The translations under genes and the position numbers were made by a program. From an uncultured Bacteroidota bacterium (lineage in GTDB: Bacteria; Bacteroidota; Bacteroidia; Bacteroidales; P3): a stretch of DNA of 64,000 nt. Shown in pieces: positions 8,237 through 18,447 of this stretch. The stretch is taken from the NCBI GenBank assembly GCA_902793295.1, contig CADBDA010000015.1, positions 55,839 to 119,838 on the forward strand, given 5' to 3'. How positions within the stretch are numbered: the first letter of the stretch is position 1; every line of letters begins with the position of its first letter. Below the pieces are notes generated by a model that was not told where the DNA came from, searched no databases, and saw nothing but the letters and a program-made list of their open reading frames with translations.

Positions 8237-9004
8237 TTAGATTAGTCCTGTGTGTTTTAAAGCGTTGTATATGCCTTCGCTATCAGCGTCTTCTGTGACG
8301 AGGTCAGCATGTTGTTTGACCTTGGGGTCGGCGTTGCCCATGGCGACACTGAAACCCGCGAAGTCGAGCATTTCGATGTCGTTGGCGCCGTCGCCGAAGG
8401 CCATGGTTTCTTGGCGGTCGATGCCGAAGTGGTCGAGGATGTGTTGCATGCCAACAGCTTTGCTGCTGTTGTCGGGAATGAGGTCTGTGAAGGCGGGATG
8501 CCAACGGGGCATGCGGCAATGAGAGAGGCTTTCGAGGACCTCGCTGTCCTTTTCGGCCGGTTGTACGGCAATGAATTGGTAGGTTTCACGACCGCGCATC
8601 TCGTCGACGGATAGGATTGGAGGCATTTGGAAACCCAACTGGTTGCGTAGTTTTTCGGTGGTTGGGTCGATGCGGTTGATACACATGTCGTTGGCAGTGA
8701 AGCACATGGTGGTGAGGTTGTGCTGGAGCACATAATCGAGCCAGCGATGGCAGTCGTCTGGGTTGATGGCGTTGCGGAAAACCACTTTGTTGTCGGCCAG
8801 ACAGTAGCCGCCGTTGACGGTGACATAGCCATCGAAGGCAACGGGCATTTGGGGTATGAGGACCATAGGCCTTCCCGACGATATGAAAGTCTTGATGCCG
8901 TTATGGCGGAGACTTTCAAAGGCGGCAATGGTGCCCTGCAGCACCTGATGGGTGCGGTAGCTGAGCAATGTGCCGTCAATGTCGAAAAAAATTGCCTTGA
9001 TCAT
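8237..9004 (-). CDS. Cof-type HAD-IIB family phosphatase
   Basis: 255 residues, the normal length. HAD motif I is FFDIDGTLLS (nucleophile and acid Asp), motif II SSGRP, and motifs III/IV are seen in SSKAVGMQHILDHFGI and AFGDGANDIEML. The cap insertion (about residues 85-185) matches type IIB. Such enzymes dephosphorylate sugar phosphates, FMN, PLP and similar metabolites with broad specificity. Its presumed promoter is at 9164-9157 on the minus strand, so the leader of about 145 nt would contain the 40-nt A-tract (T-tract on the plus strand). The endonuclease gene follows downstream. Confidence 0.88.
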   Translation of the reverse strand: MIKAIFFDIDGTLLSYRTHQVLQGTIAAFESLRHNGIKTFISSGRPMVLIPQMPVAFDGYVTVNGGYCLADNKVVFRNAINPDDCHRWLDYVLQHNLTTMCFTANDMCINRIDPTTEKLRNQLGFQMPPILSVDEMRGRETYQFIAVQPAEKDSEVLESLSHCRMPRWHPAFTDLIPDNSSKAVGMQHILDHFGIDRQETMAFGDGANDIEMLDFAGFSVAMGNADPKVKQHADLVTEDADSEGIYNALKHTGLI

Positions 9005-9072
9005 GTGTATGAATGGTGTTTTTTTAAGTTTTTTTAATTATGGGGAAGCCCTTTTATGAGCTTTTTGGTTGC

Positions 9073-9117
<45 letters not shown>

Positions 9118-9156
9118 ATTTTATTATTTGTGTGAATTTTTTCTCAAAAATTCCCG

Positions 9157-9164
9157 CAAAGATA
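9157..9164 (-). promoter_or_regulatory. Promoter -7 element TATCTTTG for the HAD/endonuclease pair
   Basis: The plus-strand sequence CAAAGATA reads TATCTTTG on the minus strand, a perfect TAnnTTTG element followed by C. The HAD ATG lies about 150 bases downstream. Confidence 0.6.
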
Positions 9165-9320
9165 GTAAAAATCTTTGGATTGACCAATTTTTAACAAAAA
9201 CCTTAAAAAAAATCGGAAAGAATGGATATTACAATGATCGTAAGAATTGGGATTGAAGGATCTTGGGCTTTTTTTCATGGTTGGAAAGCGGGATGATGCT
9301 TCATTTTTTTTATTTTTTTG

Positions 9321-9328
9321 TATTTTTG
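9321..9328 (+). promoter_or_regulatory. valS promoter, -7 element TATTTTTG
   Basis: TATTTTTG followed by CA fits TAnnTTTG. The valS ATG is 90 bases further on. T-rich sequence upstream hides any -33 TTTG box. Confidence 0.6.
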
Positions 9329-9417
9329 CAGTTCGTAATAGGAGGACGGGTGCGTCTTCTTGTTGTGTAATTTGTTAATTAGAAATATTTTACAGAATCA
9401 AACGATAAATAACAGTT

Positions 9418-12159
9418 ATGGAAATTGCCTCGAAATACGATCCACGTGCAGTGGAAGACAAGTGGTATAATTTTTGGTTGGAAAAGAAATTGTTCCATTC
9501 GGAGCCGGACAAGCGTCATCCTTATACAGTGGTGATTCCCCCGCCGAATGTGACGGGTGTGCTTCACATGGGTCACATGCTGAACAACACGATACAAGAT
9601 GTGTTGGTGCGTCGTGCGCGCATGATGGGCAAGAACGCCTGCTGGGTGCCCGGTACGGACCATGCGTCGATTGCCACTGAGGCTAAGGTGGTGAAGATGC
9701 TGAAAGATCGTGGCATCAACAAGAGCGACATAAGCCGCGAGGAATTTCTGAAGTATGCTTGGGAATGGAAAGAAGAACATGGCGGCATCATCTTGAAGCA
9801 GTTGCGCAAGTTGGGTGCCAGTTGTGACTGGGACCGCACGGCGTTCACGATGGACGATATCCGCTATGAGAGTGTGATCCGTGTGTTTGTGGACCTTTAC
9901 CAGAAGGGATTGATTTATCGCGGAGTGCGCATGGTGAACTGGGATCCGCAAGCGCTGACTGCGGTGAGCGACGAAGAGGTCGTTTACAAGGAAAGCCATT
10001 CGAAGCTGTACTATCTGCGCTACTATATTGACAACGGTCAGCCGCGCAACGGCGTCGGAGAGAAGGACAAGGACTATATCGTGGTGGCCACGACGCGACC
10101 GGAAACCATTCTGGGCGATACGGCTGTGTGTGTGCATCCTGACGACGAACGTTTCCAGTGGCTGAAGGGCAAAAGCGTCATTGTACCCTCGGTGGGACGC
10201 AGTGTGCCGATCATCATGGATGAATATGTGGACAGGGAATTCGGCACGGGAGCGTTGAAGATTACGCCTGCGCACGATGTGAACGACTACAATCTGGGCA
10301 TGAAATACAACCTGCCCTCCATCAATATTTTCAACGACAACGGAACGCTTAATGAGAATGGTGGCAAGTATGCCGGACAGGATCGTTTTGTCTGTCGGAA
10401 GGCCATCATGAAAGATTTGGAGGCGGCCGAGCTGGTGGAGAAGGTGGAAGACTATGTGAACAAGGTCGGTCATTCGGAACGAACGGATGCCGTGATAGAG
10501 CCCAAGCTGAGCGCACAGTGGTTCATGAAGATGAGCGATATAGCGAAGAAGGCGTTGGAAGTGGTGGAAGACAACGAGATACAATTCCATCCTGACAAAT
10601 TCAAGAACATGTACCGCCATTGGCTGGAAAACATCAAGGACTGGTGCATCAGCCGCCAGTTATGGTGGGGTCATCGTATTCCGGCCTACTACTTGGATGT
10701 TGACGGCAAGCGCGAAACCATCGTCGCCGTCAGCCGTGAGGAGGCCTTTGAAGAGGCTTGCCGACGATTCCCTGGTGTCGTTTCCAGCAAGGAACAGTTG
10801 GAACAGGACGAGGATGTGCTGGACACTTGGTTCAGCAGTTGGCTGTGGCCCATCAGTCTGTTTGACGGCATACGTCATCCCGACAACGAGGAAATCAAAT
10901 ACTATTACCCGACAGACGACCTGATTACGGCGCCCGACATTATTTTCTTCTGGGTGGCGCGCATGATTATGGCCGGTGAGGAATACCGGAAAGAGGTCCC
11001 GTTCAAACATGTCTATTTTACTGGTATTGTGAGGGACAAGTTGGGCCGGAAAATGTCGAAGTCGCTTGGCAATTCGCCCGATCCCATCGAACTGATGGAG
11101 AAATATGGTGCCGACGGTGTGCGTATGGGCATGCTCCTGACAGCGCCTGCCGGCAATGACTTGCCGTTTGACGAAAGCATCTGTGAGCAGGGCCGCAACT
11201 TTGCCAACAAGATGTGGAATGCACTGCGCCTGATCAAGGGCTGGCAGGTGTCCACGGAAGATGGCGAGAAGACAGAGAGCGCTGCAGTGAACCAGGTGGC
11301 GGTGGAGTGGATGGAACAGCGCATGGCATGTGTGCTGGAACAGGTGGAGAAAGATTTTGACCAGTACCGCTTGAGCGAGGCGCTGATGAGCTGCTACAAG
11401 CTCGCTTGGGATGACTTCTGCTCGTGGTACTTGGAGATGATCAAGCCCGACTATGGCACACCCATCGATAGGGAGACTTATGATGCCACGATTTCCATCT
11501 TCGAGCGGCTGACCTACATGCTTCATCCGTTCATGCCTTTCGTGACCGAAGAAATATGGCATCTGTTGCAGCACGAGGATGCCCGCCAGGGTGAGAGCGA
11601 AGAACAGGCTCGCAAGCGTGAACTGCGCAACCAATTGGCTGACACCAGCAGCGTGATGATGCAGCATATGCCGGTGAGCGTCTTCTTCGACCAGCGGATG
11701 CTGGCCGACTGCGACACGGCGCGCGAAGTTGTGGCAGGCTTGCGTAACCTGCGCAACACGCGAGGCCTCTCGCCGAAGGAGCCGCTGGATGTATATTTCG
11801 TATGTGGCGACGGCAAGCAAATGAATGCCCGTTTTGACGGAATTATCAAGAAATTGGCCAATGTGAAGCAGATAGCATATGTGGACACGAAAGTGGATGG
11901 CGCTGTGAGCTTCATGATAGGTACGACAGAATGCTTTGTTCCGATGACACAGCATATCGATGTGGCAGCGGAGCGCAAGAAACTGGAGGATGACCTGAAG
12001 TATGCAGAGGGATTCCTGGCCAGTGTGATGAAGAAATTGTCGAACGAGAAGTTTGTGAACGGCGCGCCGGAGAAGGTGGTCGCCGTGGAACGTCAGAAGA
12101 AAGCTGACGCCGAGCAGAAGATTGCCGCCATCAAATCGCAGTTGGCAAACCTTCAGTAG
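9418..12159 (+). CDS. valS: Valyl-tRNA synthetase
   Basis: 913 residues, in the normal range. It charges tRNA-Val in the cytoplasm. Class I signatures: HIGH-type motif [14 protein letters not shown] near residue 41 and KMSKS in [15 protein letters not shown] near residue 545. The editing (CP1) domain includes [16 protein letters not shown] and [16 protein letters not shown], typical for proofreading of Thr-tRNA-Val. The anticodon-binding domain and the C-terminal coiled coil ([20 protein letters not shown] onwards) are complete. The ATG at 9418 gives [17 protein letters not shown], a standard start. A monocistronic unit with its own promoter and terminator. Confidence 0.97.
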   Translation: MEIASKYDPRAVEDKWYNFWLEKKLFHSEPDKRHPYTVVIPPPNVTGVLHMGHMLNNTIQDVLVRRARMMGKNACWVPGTDHASIATEAKVVKMLKDRGINKSDISREEFLKYAWEWKEEHGGIILKQLRKLGASCDWDRTAFTMDDIRYESVIRVFVDLYQKGLIYRGVRMVNWDPQALTAVSDEEVVYKESHSKLYYLRYYIDNGQPRNGVGEKDKDYIVVATTRPETILGDTAVCVHPDDERFQWLKGKSVIVPSVGRSVPIIMDEYVDREFGTGALKITPAHDVNDYNLGMKYNLPSINIFNDNGTLNENGGKYAGQDRFVCRKAIMKDLEAAELVEKVEDYVNKVGHSERTDAVIEPKLSAQWFMKMSDIAKKALEVVEDNEIQFHPDKFKNMYRHWLENIKDWCISRQLWWGHRIPAYYLDVDGKRETIVAVSREEAFEEACRRFPGVVSSKEQLEQDEDVLDTWFSSWLWPISLFDGIRHPDNEEIKYYYPTDDLITAPDIIFFWVARMIMAGEEYRKEVPFKHVYFTGIVRDKLGRKMSKSLGNSPDPIELMEKYGADGVRMGMLLTAPAGNDLPFDESICEQGRNFANKMWNALRLIKGWQVSTEDGEKTESAAVNQVAVEWMEQRMACVLEQVEKDFDQYRLSEALMSCYKLAWDDFCSWYLEMIKPDYGTPIDRETYDATISIFERLTYMLHPFMPFVTEEIWHLLQHEDARQGESEEQARKRELRNQLADTSSVMMQHMPVSVFFDQRMLADCDTAREVVAGLRNLRNTRGLSPKEPLDVYFVCGDGKQMNARFDGIIKKLANVKQIAYVDTKVDGAVSFMIGTTECFVPMTQHIDVAAERKKLEDDLKYAEGFLASVMKKLSNEKFVNGAPEKVVAVERQKKADAEQKIAAIKSQLANLQ

Positions 12160-12182
12160 CGTCAGCTGAACACAAGATAGTC

Positions 12183-12218
12183 AAAGCGGATGTCTCCAGA
12201 ATGGGGACATCCGCTTTT
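12183..12218 (+). terminator. Terminator after valS
   Basis: 12-bp stem AAAGCGGATGTC (12183-12194) / GACATCCGCTTT (12206-12217), 11-nt loop, short T tail. It may serve both strands because A residues precede the stem. Confidence 0.8.
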
Positions 12219-12307
12219 GTTTGGTTCCATGGGGGGCAAAGGACGGTTCAATCCATGTGTAATAACATCATCCCTTCCGATCTGTTGTTTTTGTCAGGTC
12301 TGCTACA

Positions 12308-13930
12308 TTAGGGTTGGCTAAAGTCTTTTTTGACGTAGCGGAGGTCTAGGGCGTTCATGGCGTTGGTGCGGATGCCAGAGATGTTTTTGTGGGTGAAATG
12401 GAGGATTTGGTCGTAGTAGAGCACGATGACGGGCGCTTCGTGCATGACGAGGGAATCCATAGTGCGGTAGAGGGCTTGGCGACGGAGAGGGTCCGTTTCA
12501 GCGATAGATTGTTGGTAGAGACGGTCGAAGGCAGGGGAGGAAAAGTGCGTATAGTTGGGGCCGTTGGGTGCGCGGTTGGGAGCGTAGAAGAGGGTGAGGT
12601 AGTTCTCGGCGTCGGGGTAGTCGGCAATCCATGAGCCGCGGAACCAGGCGGCCTTGCCCTGAGCCATCTGTTCTCGGAGTGCGGCTGGAGGATTGACATC
12701 GATTTTGATGTCGACGCCGAGCAGGGATAGCTGCTGTTGGATGTACTTGCACAGGTCGAGGTAGCTGGAGGTGGTGGCAAGTTGGATGGCGGGTAGCCCT
12801 TTGCCGCCGGGGTAGCCGGCATCGGCAAGCAGTTGGCGAGCGCGGACGGGGTCGTAGCGGTAGCCGTAGGCGGCAGTGCTGTCGTAACCGCCCAAGCCGC
12901 AGGGGATCATGCCTTGACAGCCGGGTCGCCCGACATTGTTGCGCATGTATTTCATCATTTTTTCGCGGTCGAAACCATAGTTGAGCGCCTGACGGATGCG
13001 GCGGTCGGCGAGGGCGCTGTTGGTGCTGTCCATGCGGAAACCCAGGTACTCGGTGTTGAGGAAGGGGATGGAGACCATGTCGATTCGGTCAGCGTATTTG
13101 GCTTTGAGCTGCCCAGTGCGGGTGAGGATTTCGTCCTTATAGGAGGCGTCGAGCGAGTTCATAAAATCGAGGTTTCCCTTGACAAATTCGAGGAAAACGG
13201 TTTGCTTGTCGATGATGAAGGTGATGGCGACGGCATCGAGATAGGGGAGCGGAGAACCGTCGATGTCACGTTCGAAATAGGAGGGGTTTTTGCGCATGAC
13301 CATTTTGACGCCTTCTTTCCAGTACTGGAGGTAGAAGGGGCCGGTGCCGCAGGGGTGGCTGCGGAAGTCGGTGCCATAGTGGTCGGCCACTTCGTGCGGA
13401 ACGACGCTGCAGTAGTTCATGGCAAGGAGTGAGAGCATGGGCGAGAAAGGCTCTCGCAGGCGGACGATGAAAGTCGAATCGTTGGGAGCTTGGAATCCGT
13501 TGTCGTCGACATGGGCGAAGATCCAGAGTCCAGGCGAGGCGATATGAGGGTCTCGGATGCGGTTGAGCGAATAGCAGAAGTCTTGAGCGGTGACGCGACG
13601 GGTGGAGTCGGGTGTGCCGAAGAGTGGGCTTTTGTGGAACCAGACGTCGTTGCGCAAGGTGAAGGTGTAGGTGAGTCCGTCGTCGCTGATATCCCATCGT
13701 TTGGCGATGCAAGGTTCGATGTTCAGGTTGCTGTCGAGTCGCACGAGTCCGTTGTACAGCTGGCTGGTGGCCCAGATGAGTGCCTGGTCTTTGGCAAAGG
13801 CGGGGTCGAGGCTGTTGATGCCTGCCGATTCGTTGTATCGGAAGATGGCTTTGCCGTCGGCATCGCTGTGGTGACGGCATGCGGCAATGATGAGGCAGCA
13901 TGCGAGGAGGATGATGGTGTGAGCTTTCAT
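12308..13930 (-). CDS. Peptide/nickel-type ABC transporter substrate-binding lipoprotein (SBP family 5)
   Basis: 540 residues. Signal with lipobox LIIAAC (Cys 18) marks a lipoprotein. Next come FRYNESAGINSLDPAFAKDQ and NGLVRLDSNLNIEPCIAKRW, then YTFTLRNDVWFHKSPLF, the standard opening of SBP_bac_5 (DppA/OppA/NikA type). The family binds oligopeptides, nickel chelates or glycosides and hands them to an inner-membrane ABC permease. No permease or ATPase gene is nearby, so the partner is elsewhere or the protein works alone. The ATG overlaps the stop of the upstream amidohydrolase (ATGA), indicating translational coupling, which may mean that both act on the same compound. Confidence 0.88.
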   Translation of the reverse strand: MKAHTIILLACCLIIAACRHHSDADGKAIFRYNESAGINSLDPAFAKDQALIWATSQLYNGLVRLDSNLNIEPCIAKRWDISDDGLTYTFTLRNDVWFHKSPLFGTPDSTRRVTAQDFCYSLNRIRDPHIASPGLWIFAHVDDNGFQAPNDSTFIVRLREPFSPMLSLLAMNYCSVVPHEVADHYGTDFRSHPCGTGPFYLQYWKEGVKMVMRKNPSYFERDIDGSPLPYLDAVAITFIIDKQTVFLEFVKGNLDFMNSLDASYKDEILTRTGQLKAKYADRIDMVSIPFLNTEYLGFRMDSTNSALADRRIRQALNYGFDREKMMKYMRNNVGRPGCQGMIPCGLGGYDSTAAYGYRYDPVRARQLLADAGYPGGKGLPAIQLATTSSYLDLCKYIQQQLSLLGVDIKIDVNPPAALREQMAQGKAAWFRGSWIADYPDAENYLTLFYAPNRAPNGPNYTHFSSPAFDRLYQQSIAETDPLRRQALYRTMDSLVMHEAPVIVLYYDQILHFTHKNISGIRTNAMNALDLRYVKKDFSQP

Positions 13931-15144
13931 GAAGTGTGATGTTGTGGGATGGGGTGGATGGCGTCGGAGTGGGCGGCGTAGATGAGGCGGTCGAGAAAGA
14001 GCGTTTGTCGCTGGGAAGGGGAGAGTTGGGGGTCGGTGACGCCGCTGAAGATGTTTCGGTTGATATCGACAAGGAAGAAACGCGCTTTGTCGCCGGGTTT
14101 TAGACCTCGGTGGGGCCGGTGGAGGGCGTGCCAGCCATTGGCTGTAGCCACTTGAAAGACTTCGTGGGAGGGCAGGACGGAAGGATCTTGTCGTGTGCCT
14201 TTCTGGAGGAGGGACATGACCTTCATGGCTTCGAGCAGGTCAAGGTTGTCGCTTGAGGCGCAGCCGTCGGTGCCGAGGGTGACATTGACGCCGGCGTCGC
14301 GTAGTTCGACATAGCGGAAACGGCATCCAGAACCCAACTTGAGGTTGGAATTGGGGCAGTGGACCACATTGCAGTGGCGTTCGCCTAGGAGAGCGATTTC
14401 TGTGTCGTCGAGCCAGAGGGCGTGGGCGCCGATGAAGAAAGATTTGGTTTTGTCGAGGATGCCCAATCGGTCGAGCCATACGACAGGGGGAACACCATTT
14501 TGGCGAATGCAGTTTTCCCGTTCAGCTTGAGTTTCGGAGATGTGGATGTGGTAGGGAAGGCTACGTTCGTGGGTGAAGTCGGCCAGGTATTGGAGGTGTT
14601 TGGCGTTGACGGCATAGATAGAATGGGGTGCGATGGTGAGTGTGATATCGTCACCGCATTGTTGCTGGAGGCTGTCGAAGCGGGAGAGAAGTTGGCGGAA
14701 TTCACCTTCGGTATTGAAGTCGTTGTCGGTGACGGAGAGGGCGATGTTACCTTCCATGTGGGCTTGGCAGACTGCATGGATGGCCTGGTCGACATGGAAA
14801 TACATGTCGTTGAGGGCGAGGGTGCCCGATGCGCGCATCTCGTCGCATGCCTGTCGCACACCCATGAAGACATCGTCGGGGGTGAGTTGGGCCTCGCGCG
14901 GGAAGATGACTTCGTGGAGCCAAGGCTGCAGGGGAAGTCCGCTGCCGACACTGCGAAAAAGGGTCATGGCACTGTGGGTGTGCATGTTGACCATGGCGGG
15001 TAGTGCCCAGAAGGAGCCGTTGCAGTCGATGGAATCGTCGAATTCCTTTGTCGGGTCGGCAGGCTCGATGCTGACGACCCTGTCGTCGGTGACGGTGAGG
15101 TCAGAGCAGCATCCGTCGATGTAAAGATTGCGGTAGGTGGGCAT
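13927..15144 (-). CDS. Amidohydrolase, MtaD/SsnA-like (probable purine-nucleoside or related deaminase)
   Basis: 405 residues from ATG 15144 (MPTYRNLYIDGCCSDLTVTD). A longer reading to 15228 adds a Lys/Phe-rich stretch foreign to the family. Metal ligands: HTHSAM after MVN, HIHISET, GAHALWLDD, and the Asp in GTDGCASSDNLDLL. This set and the length place it with the 5'-methylthioadenosine/S-adenosylhomocysteine deaminase, chlorohydrolase and aminodeoxyfutalosine deaminase group; sequence alone does not decide which. Cytoplasmic Zn2+ or Fe2+ hydrolase. Its stop overlaps the start of the peptide-binding lipoprotein gene. It diverges from the TPR gene across 152 bp. Confidence 0.82.
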   Translation of the reverse strand: MPTYRNLYIDGCCSDLTVTDDRVVSIEPADPTKEFDDSIDCNGSFWALPAMVNMHTHSAMTLFRSVGSGLPLQPWLHEVIFPREAQLTPDDVFMGVRQACDEMRASGTLALNDMYFHVDQAIHAVCQAHMEGNIALSVTDNDFNTEGEFRQLLSRFDSLQQQCGDDITLTIAPHSIYAVNAKHLQYLADFTHERSLPYHIHISETQAERENCIRQNGVPPVVWLDRLGILDKTKSFFIGAHALWLDDTEIALLGERHCNVVHCPNSNLKLGSGCRFRYVELRDAGVNVTLGTDGCASSDNLDLLEAMKVMSLLQKGTRQDPSVLPSHEVFQVATANGWHALHRPHRGLKPGDKARFFLVDINRNIFSGVTDPQLSPSQRQTLFLDRLIYAAHSDAIHPIPQHHTS

Positions 15145-15296
15145 GAGGAATTTCTTTTTCTTGAAAACGTTTTTTGTGGACTGTTTATTGTGGGGGAAGG
15201 GATTTTTAAAAAAATGTTCTATAGTCATACTAATTTTAGCAATACTCCGTTACGAAGGAAAATACAGAACAGAAAAAGTAAAGCATGTCCCAAAAT

Positions 15297-18200
15297 ATGA
15301 AGCGCATCTTCCTATCCATTTTCGGCATGGTGCTGGTTATGCCTATGCTGATGGCACAAGGGGGCTTGACGTCGCAGGCGACATTATCGACCTATGCGAC
15401 AGCCACCGATTTGTTTCAGAAAGATAAATATGCCGTTGCCCAACAGTATTTTGACCGTTATGCGGCGTGTGCAGACGCCGATGCAGACCGGTTGGCGGAT
15501 GCCGTCTACTACGCCGCGGTGTGTTCGGAGCGTCTACAAAACAACGATGCCGAGTATCGCATCAAGGAGTTCATGCGCCGGTTTCCGGAGAGCGGACATC
15601 TGAACATGGCCTGGGTCTCGCTGGGCAACTACTATTTCGAGAAGGGCAACTACGGCGACGCCTTGCGCAGCTACCTGCAGGTCGAACCGACCGAGGTGGA
15701 GTACAACCACCGGAGCGCCTACCAGTTCCATACCGGCTTCTGCCACTTCATGCAGGGCGACCAGGAGAAGGCGAAGAGCTGTTTCTCGCACGTCGATCCG
15801 AAGACACTCTACGCCACAGGAGCCACCTACTATCTGGGCCACATCCACTACACCAACAAACAGTATGAGGCGGCCGAGAAAGAATTCAACAAAATCAATC
15901 TGAAGAAGAACAAAGGCTTGGAGGAACCCGTGGAAACCTACCGATTCTTCATCTGTTACCATCAGGGCCGCGATGACGAGGCACTGGTGAAGGGTAACAG
16001 GCTGTTGGAGAAGAACAACCTGACAATGCGCGACGAGGTGATGCGCGTCATGGGCAACATCTACTTCAACAGAGGCGCCTACGAGCAAGCGTTAGACCAC
16101 TACCGTTCGGCTAACGAGGTGACCATAGGCAAGGGCGGCAAAGTGCAGCAGTCGTGGAACTACCCGTTGGGCTATTGCTACTACATGCTGGGACGTTACG
16201 ATTCGGCAGCGGTATATCTTGGCACCTTCATGGGAGGTAATGATTCGACCGCCCAAAACGCCCTTTTTACATTGGGTGACACCTATATCAAGATGGATCG
16301 AAAGAGCGACGCCCGCACCTGCTTCAAGGCCGCCTCTGAAATGAAATTCAATCCTGCAATTCAGGAAGAGGCCGCTTTCAACTACGCCAAACTGAACTGC
16401 GAACTGAACCCCAATGCCTATAACGAAAGCATCCGTTCGTTTGAAAACTACCTGAAACGCTATCCCAAGACGCAACGTAAGCAGGAGGTGCAGCAGATAT
16501 TGACTTCGCTGTATTGCACCACGCGCAACTACAAAGATGCGCAGTCGCTGATAGAGCGTAACAAGAAAGAGCTGTTGAAGGATGCCACTATGCGTCAAGC
16601 CTACCAGCGTATCCTGGTGAACAGAGGCATAGAGCTGTTCAACGAGCGCAACTTGCAGCAAGCGGCCGTATGCTTTGACAGCGCCGTGGCCATCAACGCC
16701 ACCCCCGCCATCACCACCGACGCCCTCTATCTGAGCGCCGAGTCGCAGTACCGACTGGCCAACTATGGGAAGGCTCAAAAGCTCTTGGACCGTTTCTTCA
16801 CCGCCACCTCACGCAAGGAGTCGGTGTACTACCCCCAAGCCCTTTACACGGCCGGATACGTCTATATGCGCCGGAAACTTTATGGCGATGCTGAGGAAAG
16901 ATTTGGCGAATTCTTGAAATTGGCGAACGATAACAACTCCGAACGCAAACAACGCTTGGACTCCTACAACCGCATGGGCGACTGTCTCTATGTGCGGAAG
17001 AACTTTGACGGCGCCATTGGCTACTATGACCGTGTGATCAATGCCGGCGGACAGGACGCCGACTATGCCATGTACCAGAAAGCCTTGTCGTATGGTGCTC
17101 AAGGCAAGAATACGGAGAAACTGAATTGCCTGAACTACATCTTCGAGAAATATTCAAATTCGCCGCTGTCTTCGAAGGCGATGTTTGAGATAGCCAACAC
17201 CTATCTGATCTGCGACAACAACGAGATGGCCCTGTTGTACTACAACAATTTCATCAAGAAATACTCGCAGAGCAGCTTTGTGCCGCAGGCGTTGCTGAAT
17301 GTGGGTCTGATATACTACAACACTGAGCAGAACGACAAGGCATTGGAGACCTTCGACAAGCTGATGACCCGCTACCAGGGCACCGACGAGGCTCGCGACG
17401 CGCTGCTGACCATCAAGAACATCTACGTGGAGCAGGACCGTGTGGAGGAATATTTCAGCTATGTTTCGAAGACCACGAAGACCACGGTGTCGGCCGTGGA
17501 GCAGGACTCGACACTCTATCTGGCTGCCGAGAACCGCTACTTTGCCGGCAACTATGACAATGCCATCGCCGGCTTTTCGAACTACATAGAACGCTTCCCG
17601 CACGGACTCTTCATATTGAAAGCTCACTATTATCTGGCCGACGCCCTGACGCGTACCAACCATTCGGACAAAGCGTTGTCGCACTATGAATGGGTGGCCG
17701 AGCGCGGCAATAACCCCTACACTGAAAGCAGTCTGGCCCAAGCGGCGGCAACACACTACCGTCAGAAGAACTACACCAAAGCCCTCGACTACTACGTTCC
17801 TCTGGTGGCTGTGGCCACGAGCGACCCGTTGCGGTTGGAGGCACGAATGGGCATAGTGCGCTGCTGGAATGCCGTGGGTGACAGCGCCCATCTGCGGGTG
17901 AGCGTGCAGCAATTGCTCGACGAACCCAAGGCAACCACCGAGATGCGAGACGAATCAAACGTGATGCTGGCGCGCAGCTACTATTATGCCGACGCACTGT
18001 CGCAAGCCTTCGAGGCCTACAGCCCCCTGCTGGGTTCGGCCAATGGTGACTATATGGGCGAGGCAGCCTTCCGTAGGGCAGAGATCCGCTATAGACAGAA
18101 CGACCTTGACGGGTCGGAGAAGCTGATAGAAGAGCTTGTGGAGCATCCTGGCAGCGACTACTGGCTGGCGAAGACTTTCATCCTGTGGGCCGACATCTTC

Positions 18201-18404
18201 AACAAGAGAGGCAATGTGGTCCAGGCACGCCAGACGCTGCAGAGCATCATAGACAACTATGAGGTGGTGACTGACGCCGACGAGGAGGTGGTGATGGAAA
18301 CCCGACAGCACCTGCGTTTGCTCGAGGCTGCCAACAGCACGTCGAACGACAGTCAGGACGACACCCCCGTTGTGGGACCCACCATTGACTTGGAAGACAA
18401 TTGA
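15297..18404 (+). CDS. Large exported TPR protein
   Basis: 1035 residues from ATG 15297 (MKRIFLSIFGMVLVMPMLMAQ, a clean signal peptide ending in MAQ); an ATG at 15285 would add four residues. The mature protein is almost wholly tetratricopeptide repeats: many 34-residue units with the W/L-G-Y-A-P pattern, for example ALRSYLQVEPTEVEYNHRSA, FEEAHYYLA-like and ALDYYVPLVAVATSDPL segments. The last 25 residues are acidic. TPR solenoids hold protein partners; a periplasmic scaffold is likely. The next gene, 43 bases on, encodes an outer-membrane barrel. This TPR-barrel pair looks like a co-transcribed unit and may act in envelope assembly or gliding/secretion-type machinery; the function is not known to me. 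Confidence 0.8.
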   Translation: MKRIFLSIFGMVLVMPMLMAQGGLTSQATLSTYATATDLFQKDKYAVAQQYFDRYAACADADADRLADAVYYAAVCSERLQNNDAEYRIKEFMRRFPESGHLNMAWVSLGNYYFEKGNYGDALRSYLQVEPTEVEYNHRSAYQFHTGFCHFMQGDQEKAKSCFSHVDPKTLYATGATYYLGHIHYTNKQYEAAEKEFNKINLKKNKGLEEPVETYRFFICYHQGRDDEALVKGNRLLEKNNLTMRDEVMRVMGNIYFNRGAYEQALDHYRSANEVTIGKGGKVQQSWNYPLGYCYYMLGRYDSAAVYLGTFMGGNDSTAQNALFTLGDTYIKMDRKSDARTCFKAASEMKFNPAIQEEAAFNYAKLNCELNPNAYNESIRSFENYLKRYPKTQRKQEVQQILTSLYCTTRNYKDAQSLIERNKKELLKDATMRQAYQRILVNRGIELFNERNLQQAAVCFDSAVAINATPAITTDALYLSAESQYRLANYGKAQKLLDRFFTATSRKESVYYPQALYTAGYVYMRRKLYGDAEERFGEFLKLANDNNSERKQRLDSYNRMGDCLYVRKNFDGAIGYYDRVINAGGQDADYAMYQKALSYGAQGKNTEKLNCLNYIFEKYSNSPLSSKAMFEIANTYLICDNNEMALLYYNNFIKKYSQSSFVPQALLNVGLIYYNTEQNDKALETFDKLMTRYQGTDEARDALLTIKNIYVEQDRVEEYFSYVSKTTKTTVSAVEQDSTLYLAAENRYFAGNYDNAIAGFSNYIERFPHGLFILKAHYYLADALTRTNHSDKALSHYEWVAERGNNPYTESSLAQAAATHYRQKNYTKALDYYVPLVAVATSDPLRLEARMGIVRCWNAVGDSAHLRVSVQQLLDEPKATTEMRDESNVMLARSYYYADALSQAFEAYSPLLGSANGDYMGEAAFRRAEIRYRQNDLDGSEKLIEELVEHPGSDYWLAKTFILWADIFNKRGNVVQARQTLQSIIDNYEVVTDADEEVVMETRQHLRLLEAANSTSNDSQDDTPVVGPTIDLEDN

Positions 18405-18447
18405 AAGTAGCGATAAAGAAAAGAAGTAACCCAAAGCACACAACGTA

